From Petrolisthes cinctipes (lineage: Eukaryota > Arthropoda > Malacostraca > Decapoda > Porcellanidae), in assembly GCA_033782935.1 (NCBI GenBank), contig JAWQEG010000255.1, positions 496,001-560,000 of the forward strand: a stretch of DNA of 64,000 nucleotides, read 5' to 3'. The position numbers and the translations under genes were made by a program. Below are positions 41,528 to 53,560 of the stretch, in pieces; position 1 is the first letter of the stretch, and the number at the start of each line of letters is the position of its first letter. Under the pieces are notes generated by a model. It was given only the letters and a program-made list of their open reading frames with translations. It made no database searches and was not told the origin of the DNA.

Positions 41528-43269
41528 CCAATACATGCTAACAATCGATCTTTTAGGTGCCCAATGTCAATATGTGTATGCATCTTCTGTACCCGTTTAT
41601 ATCTCAAATTCAGGCTCAAAACACCCGAAAATTTGATATTTTTGGGTCCAAGAAGAGATCTGTACATGCCTACTCAGTGCTAGAATGTTTGCAAAATATA
41701 GGCTCAAAACATGCTAAAAATCGATATTTTATGTTTCCCAAGTCGATATGTGCATGGATATTCTGTACCAGTTTATATCTCAAATTTAGGCTCAAAACAC
41801 CCGAAAATTCGATATTCTTGGGCCCTAGATTCAATCTGTATATGCCTACTCCGTGTTTAAGTATTTTCAAAATACATGCTTAAAACATGCTGAAAATTGA
41901 TATTTTACCTCCACATAGTCGATATGTGCATGCATCTTCTGTACCCGATCATATCTCAAATTCAGGCTCAAAATTCCCGAAAATTCGATGTTTTTGTGCC
42001 ACAGAAGCAATCTGTAAATGCCTATTCCGTGTTGGAGTATTTTCAAAATACAGGCCCAAAACATGCTGAAAATCGATATTTGAGGTGCCCAAAGTCAATA
42101 TGTGTATGCATCTTCTGTAACCGTTTATATCCCAAATTCAGGCTCAAAACACCCGAAAATTCGATATTTTTGGGTCCCAGAAGCGATCTGTACATGACTA
42201 CTCTGTGTTAGAGTATTTTCAAAATATAGGTCCAAAACTTGTTAAATATCGATATCTTGGGTGCCGAAAGTTGATATCTGCATGCATCTTCAGTACCCGT
42301 TTATATCTCAAATTCAGGCTCAAATTGACGGAAAATTCAATTTTGTTATGTTCCAGAAGCGATCTGTACATGCCTACTCAGTGCTAGAATGTTTTCAAAA
42401 TATAGGCTCAAAACATGCTAAAAATCGATAATTTAGGTGCCCAAAGTCGATATGTGCATGTATCTTCTGTACCCTTTTATATCTCAAATTCAGACTCAAA
42501 ACACCCGAAAATTCTAGATTTTTGGGTCCCAGAAACGATCTGTACATGCCTACTCCGTGTTAGAGTATTTTCAAAATTCAGGCTCAAAACATGCTGAAAA
42601 TCGATATTTTAGCTCACATAGTCGATATGTGCATGCATCTTCTGTACCCGTTTATATCTCAAATTCAGGCTCAAAACACCAGAAAATTCAATTTTTTTGG
42701 GTTCCAGAAGCGATCTGTACATGCCTACTCAGTGCTAGAATTTTTCCAAAATACAGGCTTAAAACATGCTAAAAATCGATATTTTTGGTGTCCCAAGTCA
42801 ATAAGTATGTTCTGTACCCGTTTATATCCCAAATTCATGCTCAAAACACCCGTAAATTCGATATATTTGGGTCCCAGAAGCAATCTGTACAAGCCTACTC
42901 CGTGTTAGAGTATTTTCAAATTATAGGCTCAAAATATGCTCAAAATCGATATTTTGGGTGCCAAAAGTCGATATGTACATGTAATTTCTGTACCCGATTA
43001 TATCTCAAATTCAGGCTCAAAACACCCGAAAATTCGATATTTTTGTGTCCCTGAAGCGATCTGTACATGCCTACTCCGTGTTAGAATACTTTCAAAATAC
43101 AGGTCCAAAACATGCTCAAAATCGATATTTTGGGTGCCCAAAGTCGATATGTGCATGCATCTTCTGTACCCGTTTATATCTCAAATTCAGGCTCAAAACA
43201 CCCGAAAGTTCGGTATTTTTGAGTCAAAGAAGCGATCTGTACATGCCTAATCAGTGCTAGAATATTTTC

Positions 43270-43284
43270 AAAAAAAAAAAAAAA
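43270..43284 (+). repeat. Poly-A tract (A15) in higher-order unit 2
   Basis: The longest of the four paralogous tracts, with 15 consecutive A between TATTTTC and CAATAC. Confidence 0.9.
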
Positions 43285-45025
43285 CAATACATCCTAACAA
43301 TCGATCTTTTAGGTGCCCAATGTCAATATGTGTATGCATCTTCTGTACCCGTTTATATCTCAAATTCAGGCTCAAAACACCCGAAAATTTGATATTTTTG
43401 GGTCCAAGAAGAGATCTGTACATGCCTACTCAGTGCTAGAATGTTTGCAAAATATAGGCTCAGAACATGCTAAAAATCGATATTTTATGTTTCCCAAGTC
43501 GATATGTGCATGGATATTCTGTACCAGTTTATATCTCAAATTTAGGCTCAAAACACCCGAAAATTCGATATTCTTGGTCCCTAGATTCAATCTGTATATG
43601 CCTACTCCGTGTTTAAGTATTTTCAAAATACATGCTTAAAACATGCTGAAAATTGATATTTTACCTCCACATAGTCGATATGTGCATGCATCTTCTGTAC
43701 CCGATCATATCTCAAATTCAGGTTCAAAATTCCCGAAAATTCGATGTTTTTGTGCCCCAGAAGCAATCTGTAAATGCCTATTCCGTGTTAGAGTATTTTC
43801 AAAATACAGGCCCAAAACATGCTGAAAATAGATATTTGAGGTGCCCAAAGTCAATATGTGTATGCATCTTCTGTAACCGTTTATATCCCAAATTCAGGCT
43901 CAAAACACCCGAAAATTCGATATTTTTGGGTCCCAGAAGCGATCTGTATATGACTACTCTGTGTTAGAGTATTTTCAAAATATAGGTCCAAAACATGTTA
44001 AATATCGATATCTTGGGTGCCGAAAGTTGATATCTGCATGCATCTTCAGTACCCGTTTATATCTCAAATTCAGGCTCAAATTGACGGAAAATTCAATTTT
44101 GTTATGTCCCAGAAGCGATCTGTACATGCCTACTCAGTGCTAGAATGTTTTCAAAATATAGGCTCAAAACATGCTAAAAATCGATAATTTAGGTGCCCAA
44201 AGTCGATATGTGCATGTATCTTCTGTACCCTTTTATATCTCAAATTCAGACTCAAAACACCCGAAAATTCGAGATTTTTGGGTCACAGAAACGATCTGTA
44301 CATGCCTACTCCGTGTTAGAGTATTTTCAAAATTCAGGCCCAAAACATGCTGAAAATCGATATTTTAGCTCACATAGTCGATATGTGCATGCATCTTCTG
44401 TACCCGTTTATATATCAAATTCAGGCTCAAAACACCAGAAAATTCAATTTTTTTGGGTTCCATAAGCGATCTGTACATGCCTACTCAGTGCTAGAATTTT
44501 TCCAAAATACAGGCTTAAAACATGCTAAAAATCGATATTTTTGGTGTCCCAAGTCAATAAGTATGTTCTGTACCCGTTTATATCCCAAATTCATGCTCAA
44601 AACACCCTTAAATTCGATATATTTGGGTCCCAGAAGCAATCTGTACAAGCCTACTCCGTGTTAGAGTATTTTCAAATTATAGGCTCAAAACATGCTCAAA
44701 ATCGATATTTTGGGTGCCAAAAGTCGATATGTACATGTAATTTCTGTACCCGATTATATCTCAAATTCAGGCTCAAAACACCCGAAAATTCGATATTTTT
44801 GTGTCCCAGAAGCGATCTGTACATGCCTACTCCGTGTTAGAATACTTTCAAAATACAGGTCCAAAACATGCTCAAAATCGATATTTTGGGTGCCCAAAGT
44901 CGATATGTGCATGCATCTTCTGTACCCGTTTATATCTCAAATTCAGGCTCAAAACACCCGAAAATTCGGTATTTTTGAGTCAAAGAAGCGATCTGTACAT
45001 GCCTAATCAGTGCTAGAATATTTTC

Positions 45026-45037
45026 AAAAAAAAAAAA
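45026..45037 (+). repeat. Poly-A tract (A12) in higher-order unit 3
   Basis: 12 consecutive A between TATTTTC and CAATAC, at the same monomer position as the two upstream units. Confidence 0.9.
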
Positions 45038-45390
45038 CAATACATGCTAACAATCGATCTTTTAGGTGCCCAATGTCAATATGTGTATGCATCTTCTGTA
45101 CCCGTTTATATCTCAAATTCAGGCTCAAAACACCCGAAAATTTGATATTTTTGGGTCCAAGAAGAGATCTGTACATGCCTACTCAGTGCTAGAATGTTTG
45201 CAAAATATAGGCTCAAAACATGCTAAAAATCGATATTTTATGTTTCCCAAGTCGATATGTGCATGGATATTCTGTACCAGTTTATATCTCAAATTTAGGC
45301 TCAAAACACCCGAAAATTCGATATTCTTGGGTCCTAGATTCAATCTGTATATGCCTACTCCGTGTTTAAGTATTTTCAAAATACATGCCC

Positions 45391-47404
45391 AAAACATGCT
45401 GAAAATCGATATTTTAGCTGCCCATAGTCAATATGTGCATGCATCTTCTGTACCCGTTTATATCTTAAATTCAGGCTCTAAACACCCGAAAATTCGGTAT
45501 TTTTGGGTCCCAGAAGCGATCTGGTATACATGCCTACTCAGTGTTAGAGTACTTTAAAAGTACAGGCCATAAAACATGCTGAAAATCGATATTTTAGGTG
45601 CCCAAAGTCGATATGTGCATCCATCTTCTGCACCCGTTTATATCTCAAATTCAGGCTCAAAACACCCGAAAATCCGATATTTTTGGGTCCCAGAAGCGAT
45701 CTATACATGCCTACTCCGTGTTAGAATATTTTCAAAATAGAGGCCCAAAATATGCTCAAAATCGATATTTTAGGTGCCCATAGTCGATATGTACATGCAT
45801 CTTCTGTACCCGTTTATATCTCAAATTCAGGCTCAAAACACCCGAAAATTCAATATTTTTGGGTCCCAGAAGCAATCTGTACATGCCTATTTCGTGTTAG
45901 AGTATTTTCAAAATACAGGCCAAAAACATGCTGAAAATCGATATTTGAGGTGCTCAAAGTCAATATGTGTATGCATGTTCTGTACCCTTTTATATCCAAA
46001 ATTCAGGCTCAAAATACCCGAAAATTCGATATTTTTGGGTCCCAGAAGCGATTTGTACATGCCTACTCAGTGATAGAATATTTTCAAAATATTGGCCCAA
46101 AACATACTACAAATCGATATTATGGGTGCCCAAAGTCTATAAGTGCATGCATCTTCTGTACCCGTTTATATCTCAAATTCAGGCTGAAAATACCTGAAAA
46201 TTAGATATTTCTGTGTCCCAGAAGCAATATGTACATGCCTACTCCTTCTTAGAATGTTTTAAAGATACAGACCCAAAACATGCTCAAAATCGATATATTT
46301 GGTGCAAAAAGTCGATATGTGCATGCATCTTCAGTATTCATTTATATCTCAAATTCAGGCTCAAAACACCCGAAAATTCGGTATTTTTGGGTCCCAGAAG
46401 CGATCTGTACATGTCTACTCAGTGCTAGATTGTTTTGAAAATATAGGCTTAAAACATGCTAAAAATCGATATTTAATGTGTCCCAAGTCGATATGTGCAT
46501 GCATGTTCTGTACCCGTTTATATCTCAAATTTAGGCTCAAAACACCCGAAAATTCTATATTTTTGGGTCCCAGAAGCGATCTGTATATGCCTACTCCGTA
46601 TTTGAGTATTTTCAAAATACATGCCCAAAACATGCTAAAAATCGATATTTTAGCTTCCCATAGTCGATATGTGCACGCATCTTCTGTACCCGTTTATATC
46701 TCAAATTCAGGCTCAAAACACCCGAACATTTAATATTTTTGGGTCCCAGAAGCGATCTGTACATGCCTACTCCGTGTTAGAGTACTTTCAAAATACAGGC
46801 CATAAAAAATGCTAAAAATCGATATTTAAGGTGCCCAAAGTGGATATGAGCATGCATTTTCTGTACCCGATTATATCTCAAATTCAGGCTCAAAATACCC
46901 GAAAATTCGATATTTTTGGGTCACTAAAGCGATCTGTACATGCCTACTCCTTGTTAGAGTATTTTCAAAATATAGGCTTAAAACATTCTAAAAATCGTTA
47001 TTTTACGTGTCCAAAGTCGATATGTGCATACATCTTTTGTACCCGTTTATATCCCATATTCAGGCTGAAAACACCCGAAAATTCGATATTTTTGGGTCAC
47101 AGAAGCGATCTGTACATGCCTACTCAGTAATAGAATATTTTTAAATTATAGGCTCAAAACAAGCTAAAAATCGATATCTTAGGTACGGAATGTCGATATG
47201 TGCATGCGTATTCTGTGCCCGTTTATATCTCAAATTCAGGCTCAAAACACCCGAAAATTCGATATATTTTGGTCACTTAAGCGATCTGTACATGCCTACT
47301 CCGTGTTAGAGTATTTTCAAAATACAGGCCCAAAACATGCTCAAAATCGATATTTTTGGTGCAAAGAGTCGATATCTGCATGCATCTTTATTACCTGTTT
47401 ACAT
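45391..47404 (+). repeat. Satellite, mixed monomer types
   Basis: About 11 monomers. Near 45,534 a CTGGTATACATGCC insertion variant occurs, which recurs near 58,213 and 59,280; the surrounding 45,180-45,557 matches 57,874-58,251 (offset about 12.69 kb). No gene was seen. Confidence 0.82.
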
Positions 47405-47756
47405 ATCAAATTCAGGCTCAAAACACCCGAAAATTCAATATTTTTGGGTTCCAAAAGCGATCTGTACATGCCTACTCAGTGCTAGAATGTTTTCAAAATA
47501 CATGCCCAAAACATGCTGAAAATCGATATTTTAGCTGCCCATAGTCGATATGTGCATGCATCTTCTGTACCCGTTTATATCTCAAATTCAGGCTCAAAAC
47601 ACCCGAAAATTCAATATTTTTGGGTTCCAAAAGCGATCTGTACATGCCTACTCAGTGCTAGAATGTTTTCAAAATACATGCCCAAAACATGCTGAAAATC
47701 GATATTTTAGCTGCCCATAGTCGATATGTGCATGCATCTTCTGTACCCGTTTATAT
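47405..47756 (+). repeat. Identical adjacent 176-bp monomers
   Basis: The stretch from TCAAATTCAGGCTC at about 47,405 to about 47,580 is repeated at once at 47,581-47,756 with no difference I could find. Both carry GGGTTCCAAAAGCG and CATGCCCAAAACATGCTG. This is a single-monomer tandem duplication. Confidence 0.85.
47519..47694 (+). repeat. Representative 176-bp satellite monomer
   Basis: This is one complete monomer of exactly 176 bp, phased to begin at AAAATCGATATTTT. It shows all family landmarks in order: a ClaI-type ATCGAT, TCGATATGTGCATGCATC with the TGCATGCA palindrome, GGCTCAAAAC in both halves, TTGGGTTCC (a variant of TTGGGTCCC), and GTACATGCCTACTCAGTGC. Position 1-88 and position 89-176 of the family consensus align without gaps at about 60 of 88 identical bases by hand count, so the monomer is itself an old dimer. 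Confidence 0.9.
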
Positions 47757-47929
47757 CGCAAATTCAGGCTCAAAACACCCGAAAATTTAATATTTTTGGG
47801 TCCCAGAAGCGATCTGTACATGCCTACTCCGTGTTAGAGTACTTTCAAAATACAGGCCATAAAAAATGCTAAAAATCGATATTTTAGGTGCCCAAAGTCG
47901 ATATGTGCATGCATCTTCTGTACCCGTTT

Positions 47930-48650
47930 ATATCTCAAATTCAGGCTGAAAAAAACCGAAAATTCGATATTTTTGGGTCCCAGAAGCCATCTGTGCATGC
48001 CTACTCCGTGTTATTGTACTTTCAAAATACATGCCCAAAACATGCTGAAAATCGATATTTTAGCTGCCCATAGTCGATATGTGCATGCATCTTCTGTACC
48101 CGTTTATATCTCAAATTCAGGCTGAAAAAACCCGAAAATTCGATATTTTTGGGGCCCAGAAGCGATCTGTGCATGCCTACTCCTTGTTAGAGTACTTTCA
48201 AAATACATGCCCAAAACATGCTGAAAATCGATATTTTAGGTGCCCAAAATCGATATGTGCATGCATCTTCTGTACCCGTTTATATCTCAAATTCAGGCTG
48301 AAAAAACCCGAAAATTCGATATTTTTTGGTCCCAGAAGCGATCTGTGCATGCTTACTCCGTGTTAGAGTACTTTCAAAATACATGCCCAAAACATGCTGA
48401 AAATCGATATTTTAGCTGCCCATAGTCGATATGTGCATGCATCTTCTGTACCCGTTTATATCTCAAATTCAGGCTGAAAAAACCCGAAAATTCGATATTT
48501 TTGGGTCCCAGAAGCGATCTGTGCATGCCTACTCCTTGTTAGAGTACTTTTAAAATACATGCCCAAAACATGCTGAAAATCGATATTTTAGCTGCCCTTA
48601 GTCGATATGTGCATGCATCTTCTGTACCCGTTTATATCTCAAATTCAGGC
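47930..48650 (+). repeat. Run of 4-5 near-identical adjacent monomers
   Basis: Consecutive monomers share GGCTGAAAAAA in place of GGCTCAAAAC, plus CTGTGCATGC and GTACTTTCAAAATACATGCCC. The landmark lies near 47,945, 48,121, 48,297 and 48,473, with a diverged member near 48,649. CTCCGTG and CTCCTTG alternate from monomer to monomer, hinting at a 352-bp dimer within the run. Confidence 0.8.
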
Positions 48651-51600
48651 TGAAAACACCCTAAAATTCGATATTTTTGGGTCCCAGAAGCGATCTGTAC
48701 ATGTCTACTCAGTGCTAAAATGTTTTCAAAATATAGGCTTAAAACATGCTAAAATTCGATATTTTAGCTCCACATAGTCGATATGTGCATGCTTCTTCTG
48801 TACCCGTTTATATCTCAAATTCAGGCTCAAAACACCCGAAAATTCGATATTTTTGGGTCCCAGAAGCGATCTGTACATGCCTACTCTGTGTTAGAGTACT
48901 TTCAAAATTCAGGCCCAAAACATGCTGAAAATCGATATTTTACGTGCCCAAAGTGGATATGAGCATGAATCTTCTGTACCCGATTATATCTCAAATTCAG
49001 TCTCAAAATACCCGAAAATTCAATGTTTTTGGGTCCCAGAAGCAATCTGTATATGCCTATTCCGTGTTAGAGTATTTACAAAATACAGGCCCAAAACATG
49101 CTGAAAATCGATATTTTGGGTACCCAAAGTTGATATCTGCATGCATCTTCAGTACCCGTTTATATCTCAAATTCAGGCTAAAAACGACGGAAAATTCAAT
49201 ATTTTTGGGTCCCAGAAGCGATCTGTACATGACTACTCAGTGCTAGAATGTTTTCACGATACAGACCCAAGATATGCTCAAAATCGATATTTTAAGTGCA
49301 AAAAGTCGATATGTGCATGCATCTTCAGTCCCTGTTTATATCTCAAATGCAGGCTCAAAACACCCAAAAATTCAATATTTTTGGGTCCCCGAAGCGATCT
49401 GTACATGTCTACTTAGTGCTAGAATGTTTTCAAAATATAGTCTTAAAATATGCTAAAAATCGATATTTTACGTGTCCAAAGTCGATATGTGAATACATCT
49501 TTTGTACCCGTTTATATCCCAAATTCTGGATCAAAACACCCGAAAATTCGATATTTTTGGGTCCCAGAAGCAATCTGTACATGCCTACTCCGTGTTAGAG
49601 TACTTTCAAAATACAGGCCATAAAACATGCTGAAAATCGATATTTTATGTGCCCAAAGTCGATATGTGCATGCATCTTCTGTACCCGTTTATATCTCAAA
49701 TTCAGGCTCAAAAACACCCAAAAATTCGATATTTTTGGGTCCCAGAAGCGATCTGTACATGCCTACTCTGTGTTAGAGTATTTTCAAAATATAGGCCCAA
49801 AACATGCTAAAAATCGATATTTTGGGTGCCGAAAATTGATATCTGCATACATCTTCAGTACCCGTTTATATCTCAAATTCAGGCTAAAAACGACGGAAAA
49901 TTCAATACTTTTGGGTCCCAGAAGCGATCTGTACATGCCTACTCAGTGCTAGAATCTTTTCAGAATATAGGCTCAAAACATGCTGAAAATCGATATTTGA
50001 GGTGTCCAAAGTCGATATGTGCATGCATCTTCTGTACCCGTTTATATCCCAAATTCAGGCTCAAAACACCCGAAAATTAGATATTATTGTGTCACAGAAG
50101 ATATCTGTACATGCCTAATTCGTGTAAGAGTATTTTCAAAATACAGGCCCAAAACATACTAAAAGTCGATATTTAAGGTGCGCAAAGTCGATATGTGCAT
50201 GCATCTTCTGTACCCGTTTATATCCCAAATTCAGGCTCAAAACACCCGAAAATTAGATATTATTGTGTCACAGAAGATATCTGTACATTCCTACTTCGTG
50301 TAAGAGTATTTTCAAAATACATGCCCAAAACATGCTGAAAATCGATATTTTGGGTGCCCAAAGTCGATATGTGCATCCATCTTCTGTACCCGTATATATC
50401 TAAAATTCAGACTCAAGACACCCGAAAAATCGATATTTTTGGGTTCCAGAAGCGACTTGTACATGCCTACTCTTTGCTAGAATGTTTTCAAGATACAGAC
50501 CCAAAATATGCTCAAAATCGATATTTTTGGTGCAAAAAGTCGATATGTGCATGCAACTTCAGTAGCCGTTTATATCTCAAATGCAGGCTCAAAACACCCG
50601 AAAATTCGATATTTTTGGGTCAGAGAAGCGATCTGTACATGCCTACTCAGTAACAAAATATTTTTAAAATATAGGCCGAAAACAAGCTAAAAATCGAGAT
50701 TTTAGGTGCCCAAATTCGATATGTGCATTCATCTTCTGTACCCGTTTATATCTCAATTTCAGGCTAAAAACACCCGAAAAATCGATGTTTTTGTGTCCCA
50801 GAAGTGATCTGTACATGCCTACTTCTTGTTAGAGTATTTTCACAATACAGACCCAAAACATGCTCAAAATCGATATTTTAGGTGCAAAGAGTCGATATGT
50901 GCATGCATCTTCATTACCTGTTTACATATCAAATTCAGGCTCAAAACACCCGAAAATTCAATATTTTTGGGTTCCAGAAGTGATCTGTACATGCCTACTC
51001 AGTGCTAGAATCTTTTCAAAATATAGGCTCAAAACATGCTAAAAATCGATAATTTAGGTGTCCAAAGTCGATATATGCATGCATCTTCTGTACCCGTTTA
51101 TATCCCAAATTCAGGCTCAAAACATCCGAAAATTAAATATTATTGTGTCACAGAAGGTATCTGTACATGCCTACTTCGTGTTAGAGTATTTTTAAAATAC
51201 ATGCCCAAAACATGCTGAAAATCGATATTTTGGGTGCCCAAAGTCGATATGTGCATGCATCTTCTGTACCCGTTTATATCTCAAATTCAGGCTTAAAACA
51301 ACCGAAAATTCGATATTTTTGGGTCCCAGAAGCGATCTGTACATGCCTACTCCGTGTTAGAGTACTTTAAAAAAAAAGGCCCGAAACATGATGAAAGTCG
51401 TAATTTTAGGTGCCCAAAGTGGATATTAGCATGCATCTTCTGTACCCGATTATATCTCAAATTCTGGCTCAAAATTCTCGAAAATTCGATGTTTTTGGGC
51501 CCCAGAAGCAATCTGTACATGCCTATTCCGTGTTAGAGTATTTTCAAAATATAGGCCCAAAACATGCTGAAAATCGATATTTGAGGTGCCCAAAGTCAAT

Positions 51601-51777
51601 ATGTGTATGTATCTTCTGTACCCGTTTATATCCTAAATTCAGGCTCAAAACACCCGAAAATTCGATATTTTTGGGTCCCAGAAGCGATCTGTACATGCTT
51701 ACTCTGTGTTAGAGTATTTTCAAAATATAGGCCCAAAACATGCTAAAAATCGATATTTTAGGTGTCCAAAGTCGATT
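48651..51777 (+). repeat. Satellite with a duplicated monomer at 50.0-50.3 kb
   Basis: About 18 monomers. Near 50,076 and 50,252 two adjacent monomers share AAAATTAGATATTATTGTG, CACAGAAGATATCTG and TTCGTGTAAGAG. Related monomers recur near 51,135 and 51,835. A run of nine A lies near 51,368. No gene was seen. Confidence 0.8.
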
Positions 51778-53560
51778 TGTGCATGCATCTTCTGTACCCG
51801 TTAATATCCCAAATTCAGGCTCAAATCACCCGAAAATTAGATATTTTTGTGTCACAGAAGATATCTGTACATGCCTACTTCGTGTTAGAGTATTTTCAAA
51901 ATACATGCTCAAAACATGCTGAAAATCGATATTTTGGGTGCCCAAAGTCGATATGTGCATGCATCTTCTGTACCCGTTTATATCTCAAAATTAGACTCAA
52001 GACACCCGAAAAATCGATATTTTTGGGTCCCAGAAGCGATCTGTACATGCCTACTTCTTGTTAGAGTATTTTTACAATACGGACCCAAAACATGCTCAAA
52101 ATCGATATGTTAGGTGCAAAGAGTCGATATGATTATGCATCTTCATTACCTGTTTTCATATCAAATTCAGGCTAAAAACTCCCAAAAATTCAATATTTTT
52201 GGGTTCCAGAAGCGATCTGTACATGCCTACTCAGTCCTAGAATGTTTTCAAAATATAGGCTCAAAACATGCTAAAAATCGATATTTTAGGTGTCCCAAGT
52301 CAATAAGTGCATGCATGTTCTGTACCCGTTTATATCTCAAATTCAAGCTGAAAACACTCGAAAATTCGTTATTTTTGGGTCCCAGAAGCCATCTGTACAT
52401 GCCTACTCCGTGTTAGAGTATTTTCAAAATACATGCCTAAAACATGCTGAAAATCAATATTTTAGCTGCCCATAGTCGATAAGTGCATGCATCTTCTGTA
52501 CCCGTTTATATCTCAAATTCAGGCTCAAAATACCCGAAAATTCGATATTTTTGGGTCCCAGAAGCGATCTCTACATGCCTACTCCGTGTTAGAGTACTTT
52601 CAAAATACAGGCCTAAAACATGCTGAAAATCGATATTTTAGGTGCCCAAGGTCGATATGTGCATGCATCTTCTGTACCCGTTAATATCCCAAATTCAGGC
52701 TCAAATCACCCGAAAATTAGATATTTTTGTGTCACAGAAGATATCTGTACATGCCTACTTCGTGTTAGAGTATTTTCAAAATACATGCTCAAAACATGCT
52801 GAAAATCGATATTTTGGGTGCCCAAAGTCGATATGTGCATGCATCTTCTGTACCCGTTTATATCTCAAAATTAGACTCAAGACACCCGAAAAATCGATAT
52901 TTTTGGGTCCCAGAAGCGATCTGTACATGCCTACTTCTTGTTAGAGTATTTTTACAATACGGACCCAAAACATGCTCAAAATCGATATGTTAGGTGCAAA
53001 GAGTCGATATGATTATGCATCTTCATTACCTGTTTTCATATCAAATTCAGGCTAAAAACTCCCAAAAATTCAATATTTTTGGGTTCCAGAAGCGATCTGT
53101 ACATGCCTACTCAGTCCTAGAATGTTTTCAAAATATAGGCTCAAAACATGCTAAAAATCGATATTTTAGGTGTCCCAAGTCAATAAGTGCATGCATGTTC
53201 TGTACCCGTTTATATCTCAAATTCAAGCTGAAAACACTCGAAAATTCGTTATTTTTGGGTCCCAGAAGCCATCTGTACATGCCTACTCCGTGTTAGAGTA
53301 TTTTCAAAATACATGCCTAAAACATGCTGAAAATCAATATTTTAGCTGCCCATAGTCGATAAGTGCATGCATCTTCTGTACCCGTTTATATCTCAAATTC
53401 AGGCTCAAAATACCCGAAAATTCGATATTTTTGGGTCCCAGAAGCGATCTCTACATGCCTACTCCGTGTTAGAGTACTTTCAAAATACAGGCCTAAAACA
53501 TGCTGAAAATCGATATTTTAGGTGCCCAAGGTCGATATGTGCATGCATCTTCTGTACCCG
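51778..53560 (+). repeat. Two 5-monomer units, 880 bp, apparently identical
   Basis: 51,778-52,680 and 52,658-53,560 match over 903 bp with no difference I could find by eye. They share rare spellings such as CGATCTCTACATGCC, CGATATGTTAGGTGC and CGATATGATTATGC. Flanking mismatches (51,777 against 52,657 and 52,681 against 53,561) define the ends. Either a very recent duplication or an assembly artefact would look like this. Confidence 0.9.

Larger units (their letters stand above)
41390..45390 (+). repeat. 10-monomer higher-order repeat, ~1,755-bp period, ~2.3 copies
   Basis: Three occurrences of the same monomer series are offset by 1,756 and 1,753 bp: poly-A monomers at 41,517, 43,270 and 45,026. 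Each is followed by CTAACAATCGATCTTTTAGG, then CCAAGAAGAGATCTG and TTTATGTTTCCCAAGTCG; the first two continue to TACCTCCACATAG and GTATGTTCTG monomers. The small departures from 1,760 come from the variable poly-A tract and the short GTATGTTCTG monomer. The third occurrence diverges near 45,390. Confidence 0.87.
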
